Shown in pieces: positions 26,784-36,554 of a DNA stretch of 64,000 nucleotides. Position 1 is the first letter of the stretch. The number at the start of each line of letters is the position of its first letter. Origin of the DNA: Planctomycetota bacterium (GTDB lineage Bacteria; Planctomycetota; Planctomycetia; Planctomycetales; Planctomycetaceae). The notes beneath the pieces were generated by a model that saw nothing but the letters and a program-made list of their open reading frames with translations, had not been told where the DNA came from and did no database searches. The DNA lies in assembly GCA_014584345.1 (NCBI GenBank), contig JACTNB010000006.1, positions 186,001-250,000 on the forward strand. The letters are read 5' to 3'. The position numbers and the translations under genes are program-made.

Positions 26784-27536
26784 TTAGACTCCCACTCCCA
26801 GCATGCGAGCCGACATCGGACACTCATCCGCAATCCGGCGCAATTCCCTGGCTATCACCTCCTGGTAATGCGCCATCCGCCGCGTGGAATCATCCAGCGA
26901 GCCCCCAAACGAGCGATTCTCGTCGAGATAAATCCGCGGGACGGGAAACTCCTGGATTGCCAGCCCCAGGCAAGCCGCCTGAATCCAAACTTGCAGCGGC
27001 ATGGCATATCCCGTTTCCGTGATCTGCAACTTGGACAGGGCTTCGGTGCGATACGCCTTGAAACCGCAGAAGGAATCGGTGAGCTGCAATTCCAGCAGAC
27101 GGTTAAGCTGAGCCGTAATTTGAAAATTGATGCGCCGGCGATCCTCGGGAGCAGGCGTATCACTGGAAAATTCGTGCAGATAGCGGCTGCCGGAAAGAAT
27201 ATCGACCGGATCTTCCCGGTCACGAAACAATTCCTGAATCATTTCCGGAATCAACTGGGGTTGATGCTGGCCATCGCAATCGATCGTCACCAGCCCGTCA
27301 TAGCCGCCGAGCAGGGCCTGTTCGAATGCCGTCCGCAAGGCGGCTCCGTACCCCTGGTTGCGAACATGCGTGACGACTGTGATCCCGGAAATTTCACGGA
27401 GTCGTGCGGCCGTTCCATCGGTCGAACCATCGTCCACCACCAAGATGTGCTCGGCAAAATGACTCACTTCGTCGAGCACTTCGCGAACATGGTTCACTTC
27501 GTTGTACACGGGAAGTGCCACCAGAACCTTGATCAT
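26784..27536 (-). CDS. Family 2 glycosyltransferase
   Basis: A 250-residue GT-A fold glycosyltransferase of the dolichyl-phosphate mannosyltransferase/polyprenyl-phosphate type. It shows VALPVYNE at the N-terminus, VVDDGSTDGT, the DxD-type DCDGQHQP and SGSRY. It has no C-terminal membrane helices, so it is a soluble or peripheral enzyme acting on the cytoplasmic face. I prefer the ATG at 27536 over the GTG at 27566, because the domain begins right there. The BshC-like and M28 genes follow without a gap, making a three-gene unit. Donor and acceptor are unknown. Confidence 0.85.
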   Translation of the reverse strand: MIKVLVALPVYNEVNHVREVLDEVSHFAEHILVVDDGSTDGTAARLREISGITVVTHVRNQGYGAALRTAFEQALLGGYDGLVTIDCDGQHQPQLIPEMIQELFRDREDPVDILSGSRYLHEFSSDTPAPEDRRRINFQITAQLNRLLELQLTDSFCGFKAYRTEALSKLQITETGYAMPLQVWIQAACLGLAIQEFPVPRIYLDENRSFGGSLDDSTRRMAHYQEVIARELRRIADECPMSARMLGVGV

Positions 27537-27794
27537 TTTTTCACCCGTTTTCTCGAAGCCAAACACGCGCCCGTCACTGGGTATGAACTGGCAAGGGGAC
27601 GAACTGTCTATTTGTCCCCCCGCCGAACGTATCTCCTGCCCATCTAAATATACCGATTTAGCATTGTAGCGCCTTACCGGCGAGCGTCAAAGCGCCGACG
27701 ACAACCCCTGCCGACGATTGAGAAATCCCACGAGTTCCTGCGGAATACACCGGTTACAACATAATCCCGTGTACAACGACGACGGACAGGCCCC

Positions 27795-28943
27795 TCAAAC
27801 CAGATTGCCCAGCTTCCTCAAGGCAGCCTGAATCTCGATATGAACTTCAGGATCGTTTTCGATTGCTGCCCGTTGCGTCAGCCATTCCGCGACAGCGTCT
27901 CCTCCAATTTCCGCAATCGCCCAGACACATGCACCGCGTACCAGTGGACTGCCATCCTGCAAATGCCCCCGCAACAGCGCGAGGTCGCCGGCGTTTCCTT
28001 GATTGCCGAGCACGATCGCGGCGTTTCGAGCCATCCCTTGCCATCCCGGGCGTGCGAGCGGTGTTTCGCGATACTTCTCCCGGAATGCCGATTCTCCCAA
28101 GGCCAGGATTTCCCGTGCGGTGGCAGGCTGCTCCCGCACCACGAATTCCTCCAGGCGTGGGAGGGGAGCATGCCGATTCCAGGGACAAACCTGCTGGCAC
28201 AGGTCGCAACCGAACATCCAGTCTCCCATTTGCGATCGCAGTTCCAGCGGTATGGGTTGATCGCGTAGCTCAATCGTCAAATACGACAGGCATCGCCGGG
28301 CATCCAGCCGATAAGGCTCGACCAACGCATCGGTGGGGCATATTTCCAGGCAACGAGTGCAGGTACCGCAGTGCGAGGTCTCGTGCGGCATATCGGGTGG
28401 CAGTTCCAGGTCCGTCAGAATCGCCCCCAGAAAAAAATAACTCCCCTTGTGTTTGTTGATCAGCATGGTGTTTTTGCCAAACCAGCCCAAGCCGGCCTGA
28501 CGGGCAAAATCTCGTTCGAGCAACGGAGCGGTATCGACCACCCCCCGCGTGCGGCAGCCGGGCACATGGGCGTGCAATTTGTCGGCCAGTCGTTTCAACA
28601 GGCTTCGCAGGACGTCGTGATAATCCTTCAGCCCGCGGGCGTAACGAGCGATCCGCCCCACGGACGAAACGGACGGAGTTCCCGCAGCCTCTGGTTGCGG
28701 ATCGTAACAGACGGCAACCATTATGACAGACCGGACGGATTCGAGCACAAACCGTGGATGCTGATAGGCCGCGCGACGTTTTTCCAGATAGTGCATTTCC
28801 CCGGCAAAACCGGCATCGAGCCAGTGAGTGAAATCGGGCCAGCTAGCCGGGCCGACGGCTGGAGCAATCCCACACAGGTCAAAGCCGATGGATTGGGCCT
28901 GCTGCTTGATGAATTCCGCGTTATCCACGATCCGTGTTTCCAC
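27795..28943 (-). CDS. queG: Epoxyqueuosine reductase
   Basis: A 382-residue cobalamin-dependent iron-sulfur enzyme that reduces epoxyqueuosine to queuosine in tRNA. The two [4Fe-4S] cluster motifs are visible: C192-x2-C195-x2-C198-x3-C202-P, and C246-x2-C249-x3-C253-P with C218. The proposed catalytic Asp is D137 (VVDTAP), and the GLGWFGKNTM loop follows. The C-terminal part (about 290-382) forms HEAT-like repeats that bind the tRNA. Length and order match QueG. It is downstream of the DUF11-type gene on the same strand, 72 bp away. Confidence 0.95.
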   Translation of the reverse strand: METRIVDNAEFIKQQAQSIGFDLCGIAPAVGPASWPDFTHWLDAGFAGEMHYLEKRRAAYQHPRFVLESVRSVIMVAVCYDPQPEAAGTPSVSSVGRIARYARGLKDYHDVLRSLLKRLADKLHAHVPGCRTRGVVDTAPLLERDFARQAGLGWFGKNTMLINKHKGSYFFLGAILTDLELPPDMPHETSHCGTCTRCLEICPTDALVEPYRLDARRCLSYLTIELRDQPIPLELRSQMGDWMFGCDLCQQVCPWNRHAPLPRLEEFVVREQPATAREILALGESAFREKYRETPLARPGWQGMARNAAIVLGNQGNAGDLALLRGHLQDGSPLVRGACVWAIAEIGGDAVAEWLTQRAAIENDPEVHIEIQAALRKLGNLV

Positions 28944-29015
28944 CCGTTCAAACCCGTAGAGGTCACCTTACGACGATCACACAGGATTGTGACAGATCTC
29001 GGTCACGGTCGAAAC

Positions 29016-30536
29016 TCAGCGCTGCATCACGGCCAACCGGTTCGACTGGGTTTTCTGCAAAATCGTATCCTGGGGTGGATTATCGGGATTCGACTTATCC
29101 TGGCGGCTGGACCCCACCACGGAATGGGCCGTCACGGGAACGGTCAGGGTTTCCTCCAAGTTCAGCTTGGCCTCCAGCAGCACCGGCCCCGACAATTCCG
29201 CAGTCAGCGACATGGGAATCGTCACCGACTGCCCCGGACCGGGAACGGTCACGCGGGTGGTCAAATCCCTTTCTCCCCGCCGGTGCACCCCCTTCAGTAA
29301 CTGTACCCGCAGGTCCGAGGGTTGAAAGGTTTTTTCGCTGTTGTTGCGAATCTCAATTTGGACGGGGAAATCTGCACCAGCTTCTACCTCGACGGGCAAC
29401 GTCACCGAAACCACGACATCGGGCACGAAAATCTCAGTACGGGCAGCCAGCGTCTGGAGAACTTCCACCGTGGTATTCATCGCGAGCACGCTTTCCCTCG
29501 TACGGGGACGGCAAGTGACCTGCAAGACCCGTGACTCTCCGGCGGCCAGCGATGCGATCGTCCACACCAGTTGACTATCTACTTTCTGGGCCGGGGGCGA
29601 TACTTCGATGACCGCGCGAGGGTCTCCTACTTCCTCGTAAACACGCACATAATCAACGGGTAGTGTCCCTTGATTGATCAGCGTGAGCGTATAACGGAAG
29701 GAGGAATTCTCGGCTGCTTCCGGCGGGCAACTCTTCTTCAGCAGGACCCTCCCCTGACTGCTGGCAAAGACAGCAGAGGCATCGACAGGTATGGAATCTC
29801 GACTCCCCGGGCGTGTTTCCGTTTCATTACTCCAGGCTGCACCACGGTCGAACCAGGAGGCCAGGAAGGGTTCCTCGAAATCCCCATCCCGATGCGTGCG
29901 ATATTTTCCCCAGGCAAGACTGGTGGGCAGCGTCGCCGGCGGCTCTCCCGGGAAGTGACTCTGTCCAGTGGATGCCCGTGGCCGTTCGGAATACTGAAAA
30001 TCCTCGAAGAATTCCGTTGGCACGGAGGACAACTGAAGGTCGAAATGTCCAGCCGGTCGAGTGTATTGCGTGAAGGACGGCGGCGGTACCGAGGACGCGG
30101 CGGGGCGTTCCTCCCGAGGGGGAGCGAATTGATCAAACGGATCGACAAACGGCTCGGGGGCCGGTTTTTTCTCCGCAATCGGTTCGGCGGGCCAACTCGG
30201 GGCATCCGCAATTTCCACGGGATAGGACACTTCGAATATCGGCGCATCGATTTCCGCCCGGGTCGACAAGACGGGAACGGTTTCCTTCAATTCGCGGGGA
30301 GTCCGGGCGATTTTCCTGGCCGGTTGACTGCTGAAGCTCTCCAGAAACAGCAACAGGACCAGCATCATGGCCAAAGTGCCAGCCACAGCCGTGATCCGCC
30401 AGGGCAAGCGGCGGTCTTCATCCCGCACAAACAGGAGCAGGTGAAGCCAGCGATGCCGACTATATTTCGACCAATACTCCAGAATTTCGGGGGAATTTTC
30501 GCGAGACCAATCCGGTGGATAGGGAATCAAATCCAC
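29016..30536 (-). CDS. Membrane-anchored DUF11-type protein with proline-rich linker
   Basis: A 506-residue protein of unknown function. A cytoplasmic N-terminus (about 60 residues, rich in Trp, Arg and Tyr) precedes one transmembrane helix (about 52-72), a long Pro/Glu/Ser-rich linker (about 80-240) and two tandem Ig-like DUF11/conserved-repeat domains (about 255-480), seen as YTLTLINQGTLPVDYVRVYEEV and VQIEIRNNSEKTFQPSDLRV. Such proteins are usually anchored in the envelope with the Ig domains outside the cytoplasm. I start at GTG 30536, which has AAAGGAG 7 nt upstream; the frame extends to a TTG at 30560 that has no ribosome-binding site. Confidence 0.72.
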   Translation of the reverse strand: MDLIPYPPDWSRENSPEILEYWSKYSRHRWLHLLLFVRDEDRRLPWRITAVAGTLAMMLVLLLFLESFSSQPARKIARTPRELKETVPVLSTRAEIDAPIFEVSYPVEIADAPSWPAEPIAEKKPAPEPFVDPFDQFAPPREERPAASSVPPPSFTQYTRPAGHFDLQLSSVPTEFFEDFQYSERPRASTGQSHFPGEPPATLPTSLAWGKYRTHRDGDFEEPFLASWFDRGAAWSNETETRPGSRDSIPVDASAVFASSQGRVLLKKSCPPEAAENSSFRYTLTLINQGTLPVDYVRVYEEVGDPRAVIEVSPPAQKVDSQLVWTIASLAAGESRVLQVTCRPRTRESVLAMNTTVEVLQTLAARTEIFVPDVVVSVTLPVEVEAGADFPVQIEIRNNSEKTFQPSDLRVQLLKGVHRRGERDLTTRVTVPGPGQSVTIPMSLTAELSGPVLLEAKLNLEETLTVPVTAHSVVGSSRQDKSNPDNPPQDTILQKTQSNRLAVMQR

Positions 30537-30715
30537 TGCACGACTCCTTTCGGCAGGCAAGACACTTCAAATCGTGACGGATTGTAAGACGTTTGGGGAA
30601 ATCGGGACAAGACGACTTTGTAAAAACTTCATTCGCAATCCCTTTTTTGCGGGTATAACAAGACCTGTTGACTCCGCAGAAACATTCGCCACCGCTCCAG
30701 CCTACGCAAGGGTGG

Positions 30716-33457
30716 TTACTGCAATTCCTGACGAAGCTCATACAGACGATCCAGCGCGGCCCGAGGGGTCAGGCCATCGAGATCCAGCTTTTTCAGCTTC
30801 TCCAGGACGGGATGCGGCGGCGGATTGAAGAGTGTCAATTGCCTTTGTGGCGTGGTTTGGCGGGGAGGAATGGTCGGCTTGCCCGCGTCATCGAAATGAT
30901 CGTTTTCCAGGGTGGCCAGAATTTCACCCGCCCGTCGGATCACATCGCCCGGCACCCCCGCCAGACGCGCCACGTGAATCCCGTAGCTGCGATCAGCGGC
31001 TCCGGGCACGATTTTATGCAGGAAGATCACATCCCCCTCCTGTTCATACACCGACACATTCCAGTTCCGCACGGCGGACAGCGTCTGTTCGAGTTCAGTC
31101 AGTTCGTGGTAATGAGTCGCGAACAGCGTGCGGGCCTGGATTTGATCGTGGAGGTATTCCGTCACGGACCAGGCCAGCGACAATCCGTCGTAGGTGCTGG
31201 TGCCTCGACCAATTTCGTCCAGAATGACCAGCGAACGGTTGGTGGCCGAGTTCAGAATACGAGCCGTTTCGGTCATTTCGACCATGAAGGTACTCTGACC
31301 CTTGCTCAATTCATCGCTGGCACCAACCCGTGCGAAGATGCGGTCCACCAGTCCGATCGTGGCCTCGCGGGCGGGAACAAACGCCCCGGCCTGCGCCATT
31401 AATGTCAGTAAGGCGGCTTGTCGAATATACGTGCTTTTTCCGGCCATGTTCGGGCCCGTGATGATTTGCACCAGGCCGGCATCCTCGAGGTTATCGCCCG
31501 GATCGGCCCCCCTTGCGCCAGTTGCCCGCGATCGGGATATTCCCAGGTGAATATCGTTAGGCACGAATTGCCCGCTGGGCAGCAACACATCGAGCACGGG
31601 ATGGCGTCCCTCGCTGATGTGCAGCACCGGTTCGGTCGTGATCCGCGGACGGCAGTAATTCTGGTTGACCGCGGTATTGGCAAAGGAACAGAGGACGTCG
31701 AGTTCCGCAAGTCGCTCGGCGGTGCGCTGGAGTCGCGCCAAATGCCCCGCGACGCGTGTCCGCAAATCCTGAAACAGTTCGGCCTCCAGGGCGAGGGACT
31801 GCTGATCGGCGGCCAGCACCTTCTCCTCGTGTTCCTTCAGCGGTGGCGTGATATATCGTTCCTGGTTTTTGAGAGTTTGCTTGCGAATATAATCCGTGGG
31901 AACCTTGCCTGCCTGGGCCGCTGTCACTTCAAGGTAATACCCGAAGACCTTGTTGAAGCCAATCTTCAGATTCTGAATTCCGGTACGATCGATTTCCTCC
32001 GCCTGATACCGCGCGATCCACTCCTTGCCGCCGCGCGACAAATCACGTAGTTCATCGAGGCGCGGGTGATAGCCTTCACGAATCAGGTTTCCATCCGAAA
32101 CATGCAGTGGAGGATCCTCCGTCAGACAGGCAAAAATATCGTCGCGCACATCCTCTGCGGGATCTATCTGTTCCTCGATCTGCCGCAATAACGAGGCGGA
32201 ACTGTCGGTGAGCAAGGCCCTGGTTTCCGGCAACAACGCCAGGGTCTTGGCCAACCAGAGCAGGTCGCGTGGACTGCACCTGCCAGTCGCCACCCGAGTG
32301 GCCAACCGCTGCAGGTCGTACGTTTGGTCGAGTTGGTTGCGAATTTCCCGCAGAATTGCCAGGCGACTGGTCAATTCCTCGACCGCGTCGGCCCGCAGGC
32401 GAATGTCCTCGATGTCCGTCAGGGGATTGGAAATCCATTCCGCAATGAGCCGTGCCCCCATCGGGGTGACGGTTTGATCCAGAATTTCCAGCAACGTCCC
32501 CTCGCGTTTCGCCTCCCGCAGGGTTTGGGTCAATTCCAGGCTGCGACGCGTGGCTTCGTCGATCAGCACCCGCTTTTCCGGCGCGTATCGTTCCAGGCGA
32601 CAAATATGATCGAGCGCCGTTCGCTGGGTTTCCTGCACATATTGTAACAGCACCCCCGCAGCGGGAATCGCCCGAGAGTCGCGGTCGATATCGTACCCTT
32701 CCAGGCCACGCGTGCCGAAATGACGACACAACACTTCGAATGCCTGATCCGCCGAGAACTCCCACGGCGGGCGTTCCGTGATCAACATCCCCCGCGGACT
32801 CGTTCCCGCCCCGCGCAGGGCAGCATGGTCCCGTTGATCCTGGCTGATCAGCAGTTCCGCCGGTTGCAGTCGTGCCAGTTCGTCCTCCAGTTGATCGAGA
32901 CGGATCTCCGCTAACTGAAAGCGTCCTGTGGAAAGTTCCAGCCAGGCCAGGCCCGCCCCCTCTCGTCGCAAGGCGATGGCTGCCAGGTAATTGTTATGGC
33001 GAGGGTCGAGCAGCGCGTCTTCCGTCAGCGTTCCGGGAGTAACGATCCGCGTGACTTCACGCTTGACCAAACCCTTGGCCAGCTTGGGATCTTCAACCTG
33101 ATCGCAAATGGCTGCACGATACCCCGAGCGAATCAGTTTCTGCAGGTAATTGTCGAGCGAATGATACGGGAACCCGGCCATCGAAACCGGATTGGTCGAG
33201 CCCTTGTCCCGGCTGGTCAGCGTCAACCCGAGAATTTTGGCGGCAATCACGGCGTCGTCATAGAACAGTTCGTAAAAATCCCCCATGCGAAACAGCAACA
33301 GGCTCTCGGGATACTGCCGCTTGACCTCGAAATATCGCTCCATCATGGGAGTCAGCCGGGCAGGTGGCGTGGGGGTATTGACGACCTCGCTCGCGCGACT
33401 CTCCGATTGGGCAACCGCACTGCCCCCCTGTTCGATTTTTTCGATTGGCTCCGCCAT
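30716..33457 (-). CDS. mutS: DNA mismatch repair protein MutS
   Basis: A 913-residue mismatch-recognition ATPase. The mismatch-binding Phe-x-Glu is in GDFYELF near residue 60. The connector, lever and clamp regions follow, then the ABC ATPase with Walker A GPNMAGKST (around residue 665), Walker B LVILDEIGRGTSTYDG and the ATHYHEL switch. A C-terminal dimerisation segment ends the protein. It is a MutS1-type enzyme by the mismatch motif. mutL is not in the window. The gene faces away from the HlyD-like gene, with about 260 bp of shared upstream DNA. Confidence 0.97.
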   Translation of the reverse strand: MAEPIEKIEQGGSAVAQSESRASEVVNTPTPPARLTPMMERYFEVKRQYPESLLLFRMGDFYELFYDDAVIAAKILGLTLTSRDKGSTNPVSMAGFPYHSLDNYLQKLIRSGYRAAICDQVEDPKLAKGLVKREVTRIVTPGTLTEDALLDPRHNNYLAAIALRREGAGLAWLELSTGRFQLAEIRLDQLEDELARLQPAELLISQDQRDHAALRGAGTSPRGMLITERPPWEFSADQAFEVLCRHFGTRGLEGYDIDRDSRAIPAAGVLLQYVQETQRTALDHICRLERYAPEKRVLIDEATRRSLELTQTLREAKREGTLLEILDQTVTPMGARLIAEWISNPLTDIEDIRLRADAVEELTSRLAILREIRNQLDQTYDLQRLATRVATGRCSPRDLLWLAKTLALLPETRALLTDSSASLLRQIEEQIDPAEDVRDDIFACLTEDPPLHVSDGNLIREGYHPRLDELRDLSRGGKEWIARYQAEEIDRTGIQNLKIGFNKVFGYYLEVTAAQAGKVPTDYIRKQTLKNQERYITPPLKEHEEKVLAADQQSLALEAELFQDLRTRVAGHLARLQRTAERLAELDVLCSFANTAVNQNYCRPRITTEPVLHISEGRHPVLDVLLPSGQFVPNDIHLGISRSRATGARGADPGDNLEDAGLVQIITGPNMAGKSTYIRQAALLTLMAQAGAFVPAREATIGLVDRIFARVGASDELSKGQSTFMVEMTETARILNSATNRSLVILDEIGRGTSTYDGLSLAWSVTEYLHDQIQARTLFATHYHELTELEQTLSAVRNWNVSVYEQEGDVIFLHKIVPGAADRSYGIHVARLAGVPGDVIRRAGEILATLENDHFDDAGKPTIPPRQTTPQRQLTLFNPPPHPVLEKLKKLDLDGLTPRAALDRLYELRQELQ

Positions 33458-33720
33458 GGCGTTTACGTCGAAATCCTATAATGCATGAATAGAGATAACT
33501 GCCTCGAAAACGATGCGTGAAAGCCACCTTTTCCGGGGAGCCCGCGCGCTCACAGGGTAGCAGGTTTGAAGAGGAATTGGGACTCTCTGGCGGAAATCAC
33601 GAGGAATCGCTACAGTCCCTGACAGCGTCAGTTCGAGGACATTCCCACTTCTGCCCAGCTTGCCCGGCCAGAGTTATGGAGCCCGTGGCGGCAGAGCAAC
33701 AGTCAGTCAAGGAGCGCAAC

Positions 33721-35280
33721 ATGATTCAACAGCGGATGCACCCGGCCCTTCAGCCCATTTCCCCAGTGTTTTTCAGGTCTTGTGCGGCCTGCCTGATCGC
33801 CCTGCTGGCTGGCGGTGTCGCGTTTGCCCAGGAAAATTCCGCTCCGAACCAGAATGCCTCTCCCGACAAGGAAGCCGCCAAGGCGGAACCCGAAAAGAAG
33901 GAGACCACCCTCAAGCTGAAAGAGGAAAAATTACAGGTCCTGGTGGAAACCGACGGAGTTTTCCAAAGTTCCGAAACGGAAGAACTGATCCTCAAACCCG
34001 AAAAATGGGCCAGTTTGAAGGTCGAAAGTGTTGTCTCTCACGGCAGCCAGGTCAATGAAGGGGATCCCCTGCTGGTGCTGGCCACCGAGGACCTGGATAA
34101 GGAACTGGACAGCCTGAAACGGAGTGTGCAGGCATCCGATTTAATGCTGCGTCTGGCTGTCGATGAATTGCGGTTTCTCAAGGAGTCCACGGCAATGGAC
34201 TTGCAGCAGTCCGATCTCGCAGCGCGGATTGCCGCCGAGGAATTGGACTATTACCAGCGGATTCGCGAGGCACGCGATTTGAAATCGGCGCAACTGGGTC
34301 TGGACATGGCCAAGTTCCGTCTCGAATATGCCCAGGAAGAGTTGAATCAGCTCAAGCAGATGTACGAAGCCGACGACCTGACGGAAGCCACCGAGGAAAT
34401 TATTCTGAAACGGACGGCGCGGGATGTCGAAATGGCACAACATGGCCTGGAAGAAGCAGAACTCCGCTATGAACGGCAAACCCAGGTATTGTTTCCCCGC
34501 GAAAAACAATCCCTTGTCGACACCCAGGCACGTACCGCACTGTCCAAGGCCAAAACGTCCGTGACGCTTCCCATGCTGTTCCGCAAGAAGGAACTGGATG
34601 TGGAACAACTGGAAAAGGATTTGGCCGACAAAAAGGAACGTCTGCAAGCCCTGCAGCAAGATCGGCAACAGATGACTGTCTACGCCCCTCGTGGCGGACT
34701 TGCGTTTTATGGTCAGGCGACGCGGGGTCGCTGGGGCGATCTGCCTGCACGTGAAAAACAATTAATTCCCGGTTCGGTCATTCCGCCTCATCAGGTATTG
34801 CTCACCATTGTGAACCCTGCCTCGCTGGAGGTTGTGCTGTCGCTCACCGAAAGCCAGTTGGGGATTGTCGCGCCGGGGCAACCCGTGATCATTCGTCCCG
34901 AATCGATTCAAAACCTGCGTCTGCGCGGCGAAATCTCGGATGTGAGCCGAATCGTCCAGAGCGATGGCAAGTACCTGGCCCTGGTCAAACTGCAGTCGTT
35001 GCCGGCTCAATCGCAGTTGACTCCCGGCATGACGGGAAAAGTGTCGATACTGGCCTATGAAAACGCTGCCGCCCTGCTGGTACCGGAATCCGCAGTCTTT
35101 CAGGACGACTTCTCCGAGAAACCCGATCCCTATGTGTGGGTCCAGGCCACCGCCGACGCCGAACCCGCGAAGCGATTTGTCAAACTCGGACATCGCAAGG
35201 AGAAACAAGTCGAAATTCTGGAAGGCCTGAAGGCGGGAGACGAAATTCTGAAAAGCCCCCCCGCCAACAACGGAAAATGA
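33721..35280 (+). CDS. Orphan HlyD-family periplasmic adaptor
   Basis: A 519-residue exported membrane-fusion-type protein. The signal peptide ends at GVAFAQ (about residue 35). A charged linker leads to a biotinyl-lipoyl half motif, a long alpha-helical hairpin/coiled coil (about residues 125-320), the second lipoyl half, and beta-barrel domains (about 350-510). The segment LTPGMTGKVSI is typical of HlyD/RND adaptors. The ATG at 33721 has AAGGAG 7 nt upstream. No ABC or RND pump gene is next to it, which is unusual; the neighbours are mutS and a DUF4432 gene. It may serve a pump encoded elsewhere. Confidence 0.83.
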   Translation: MIQQRMHPALQPISPVFFRSCAACLIALLAGGVAFAQENSAPNQNASPDKEAAKAEPEKKETTLKLKEEKLQVLVETDGVFQSSETEELILKPEKWASLKVESVVSHGSQVNEGDPLLVLATEDLDKELDSLKRSVQASDLMLRLAVDELRFLKESTAMDLQQSDLAARIAAEELDYYQRIREARDLKSAQLGLDMAKFRLEYAQEELNQLKQMYEADDLTEATEEIILKRTARDVEMAQHGLEEAELRYERQTQVLFPREKQSLVDTQARTALSKAKTSVTLPMLFRKKELDVEQLEKDLADKKERLQALQQDRQQMTVYAPRGGLAFYGQATRGRWGDLPAREKQLIPGSVIPPHQVLLTIVNPASLEVVLSLTESQLGIVAPGQPVIIRPESIQNLRLRGEISDVSRIVQSDGKYLALVKLQSLPAQSQLTPGMTGKVSILAYENAAALLVPESAVFQDDFSEKPDPYVWVQATADAEPAKRFVKLGHRKEKQVEILEGLKAGDEILKSPPANNGK

Positions 35281-35387
35281 CTCCGGGAGGATCTGCACTC
35301 CAACGTGCGGATGCCCTGCCCATTTCCGACGATCGGCCTCGCACCGTTCCATGATTTCCTTACGTCCCTGTTTAGCCGGCGCTCCTC

Positions 35388-36554
35388 ATGAAAGATTTCG
35401 TTCTGATCGGCCCGGATGTGCCGAGTCAACTCGAATGGACTGCTCGGGATGCCCCCGGACTTGGGGGCTCCTCTGACTGGCACGTACGCAAAATCACGTT
35501 CCAGGCCGGATTGGCCGCCGGTGTCGACGTGATTGAAGTGGACAACGGCAAACTCAAGGTTTGCCTGTTGCCCACGCGAGGCATGGGAATCTGGAAAATG
35601 GAATCCGCGGGCATCCGGGTGGGCTGGGATGCCCCGGCGGAATATCCCGTCCACCCGATGTATGTGAATTTAACCTCCCGGAACGGCCTGGGCTGGCTCG
35701 ATGGTTTCAACGAGTTGCTGTGCCGCTGCGGCTTGTCCTTCAACGGTCCCCCCGGCATCGATCCCGATGCCGCCAGCCCGATTGAATCCGAGATCACGCT
35801 GCACGGCCAAATTGCGAATCGTCCCGCCGAGTGGGTGAAACTGATCGTAACCGAACAGGGACTTTCCATTCGGGGGCTGACGCGCGAAGTGACCCTGTTT
35901 GGCCCGAATCTCGCATTGGAGACCGAATATTTTCTCCCCGCGGATCGGGCGGAACTCCATTTGACGGATACGGTCCGGAACCTGGCGGGGCGTCCCGCGG
36001 AGATGCAGTTGCTGTACCACATCAATGTCGGCACCCCCTTGCTGGAAGCGGGGAGTCGCTGGCAGGCACCGTGTCGCGCGGTCTACCCGCGCGACCCCCG
36101 TGCCGCCGAGGGTCTCGATACCTTCCAGGAATTCCTCGGCCCCACCGCGGGATATGCCGAGCAGGTGTATCTGTGCCAACTGCGGGGCGATGAGCAGCAA
36201 CGAACCACGGCCCTGTTGACGAATGCGGCCGCGTCCTCCGGATTTGCTCTCGATTTCGACCTGAATACCCTGCCTTGTTTTTCCGTCTGGAAGAATACCC
36301 AACTCGAGGCCGATGGGTATTGCACGGGTCTGGAACCGGGAACGAATTTCCCCAACTTCAAGGCAATTGAACGAAAAAATGGTCGCGTCGTCAGCATTCC
36401 CGCGGGAGGCATGTGGTCTACCCGTATGACACTTTCCGTACTGAAATCCGCTGGCGAGGTTGAACAGTTTCAGCAGAGAATCGCCGCTATTCAACACGGG
36501 GAGACACCAGTGCTCCAGGCATCCCAGGCCGAGTTAACCAGGGGGCTGGAGTGA
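35388..36554 (+). CDS. DUF4432 family protein (aldose-1-epimerase-like fold)
   Basis: A 388-residue cytoplasmic protein. It matches DUF4432, a family with the galactose mutarotase-like supersandwich fold: LPTRGMGIW near residue 62, FNELLCRCGLSFNGPP, LHGQIANRPA, LLYHINVGTPLLEAGS, and a late CTGLEPGTNFPN segment. The conserved His and Glu of mutarotases are plausible in the LHGQI and GLEPGT segments. Catalysis of sugar epimerisation is expected from the fold but is not proven. The stop overlaps the start of the next gene by 4 bp, so the two genes are translationally coupled. Confidence 0.85.
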   Translation: MKDFVLIGPDVPSQLEWTARDAPGLGGSSDWHVRKITFQAGLAAGVDVIEVDNGKLKVCLLPTRGMGIWKMESAGIRVGWDAPAEYPVHPMYVNLTSRNGLGWLDGFNELLCRCGLSFNGPPGIDPDAASPIESEITLHGQIANRPAEWVKLIVTEQGLSIRGLTREVTLFGPNLALETEYFLPADRAELHLTDTVRNLAGRPAEMQLLYHINVGTPLLEAGSRWQAPCRAVYPRDPRAAEGLDTFQEFLGPTAGYAEQVYLCQLRGDEQQRTTALLTNAAASSGFALDFDLNTLPCFSVWKNTQLEADGYCTGLEPGTNFPNFKAIERKNGRVVSIPAGGMWSTRMTLSVLKSAGEVEQFQQRIAAIQHGETPVLQASQAELTRGLE

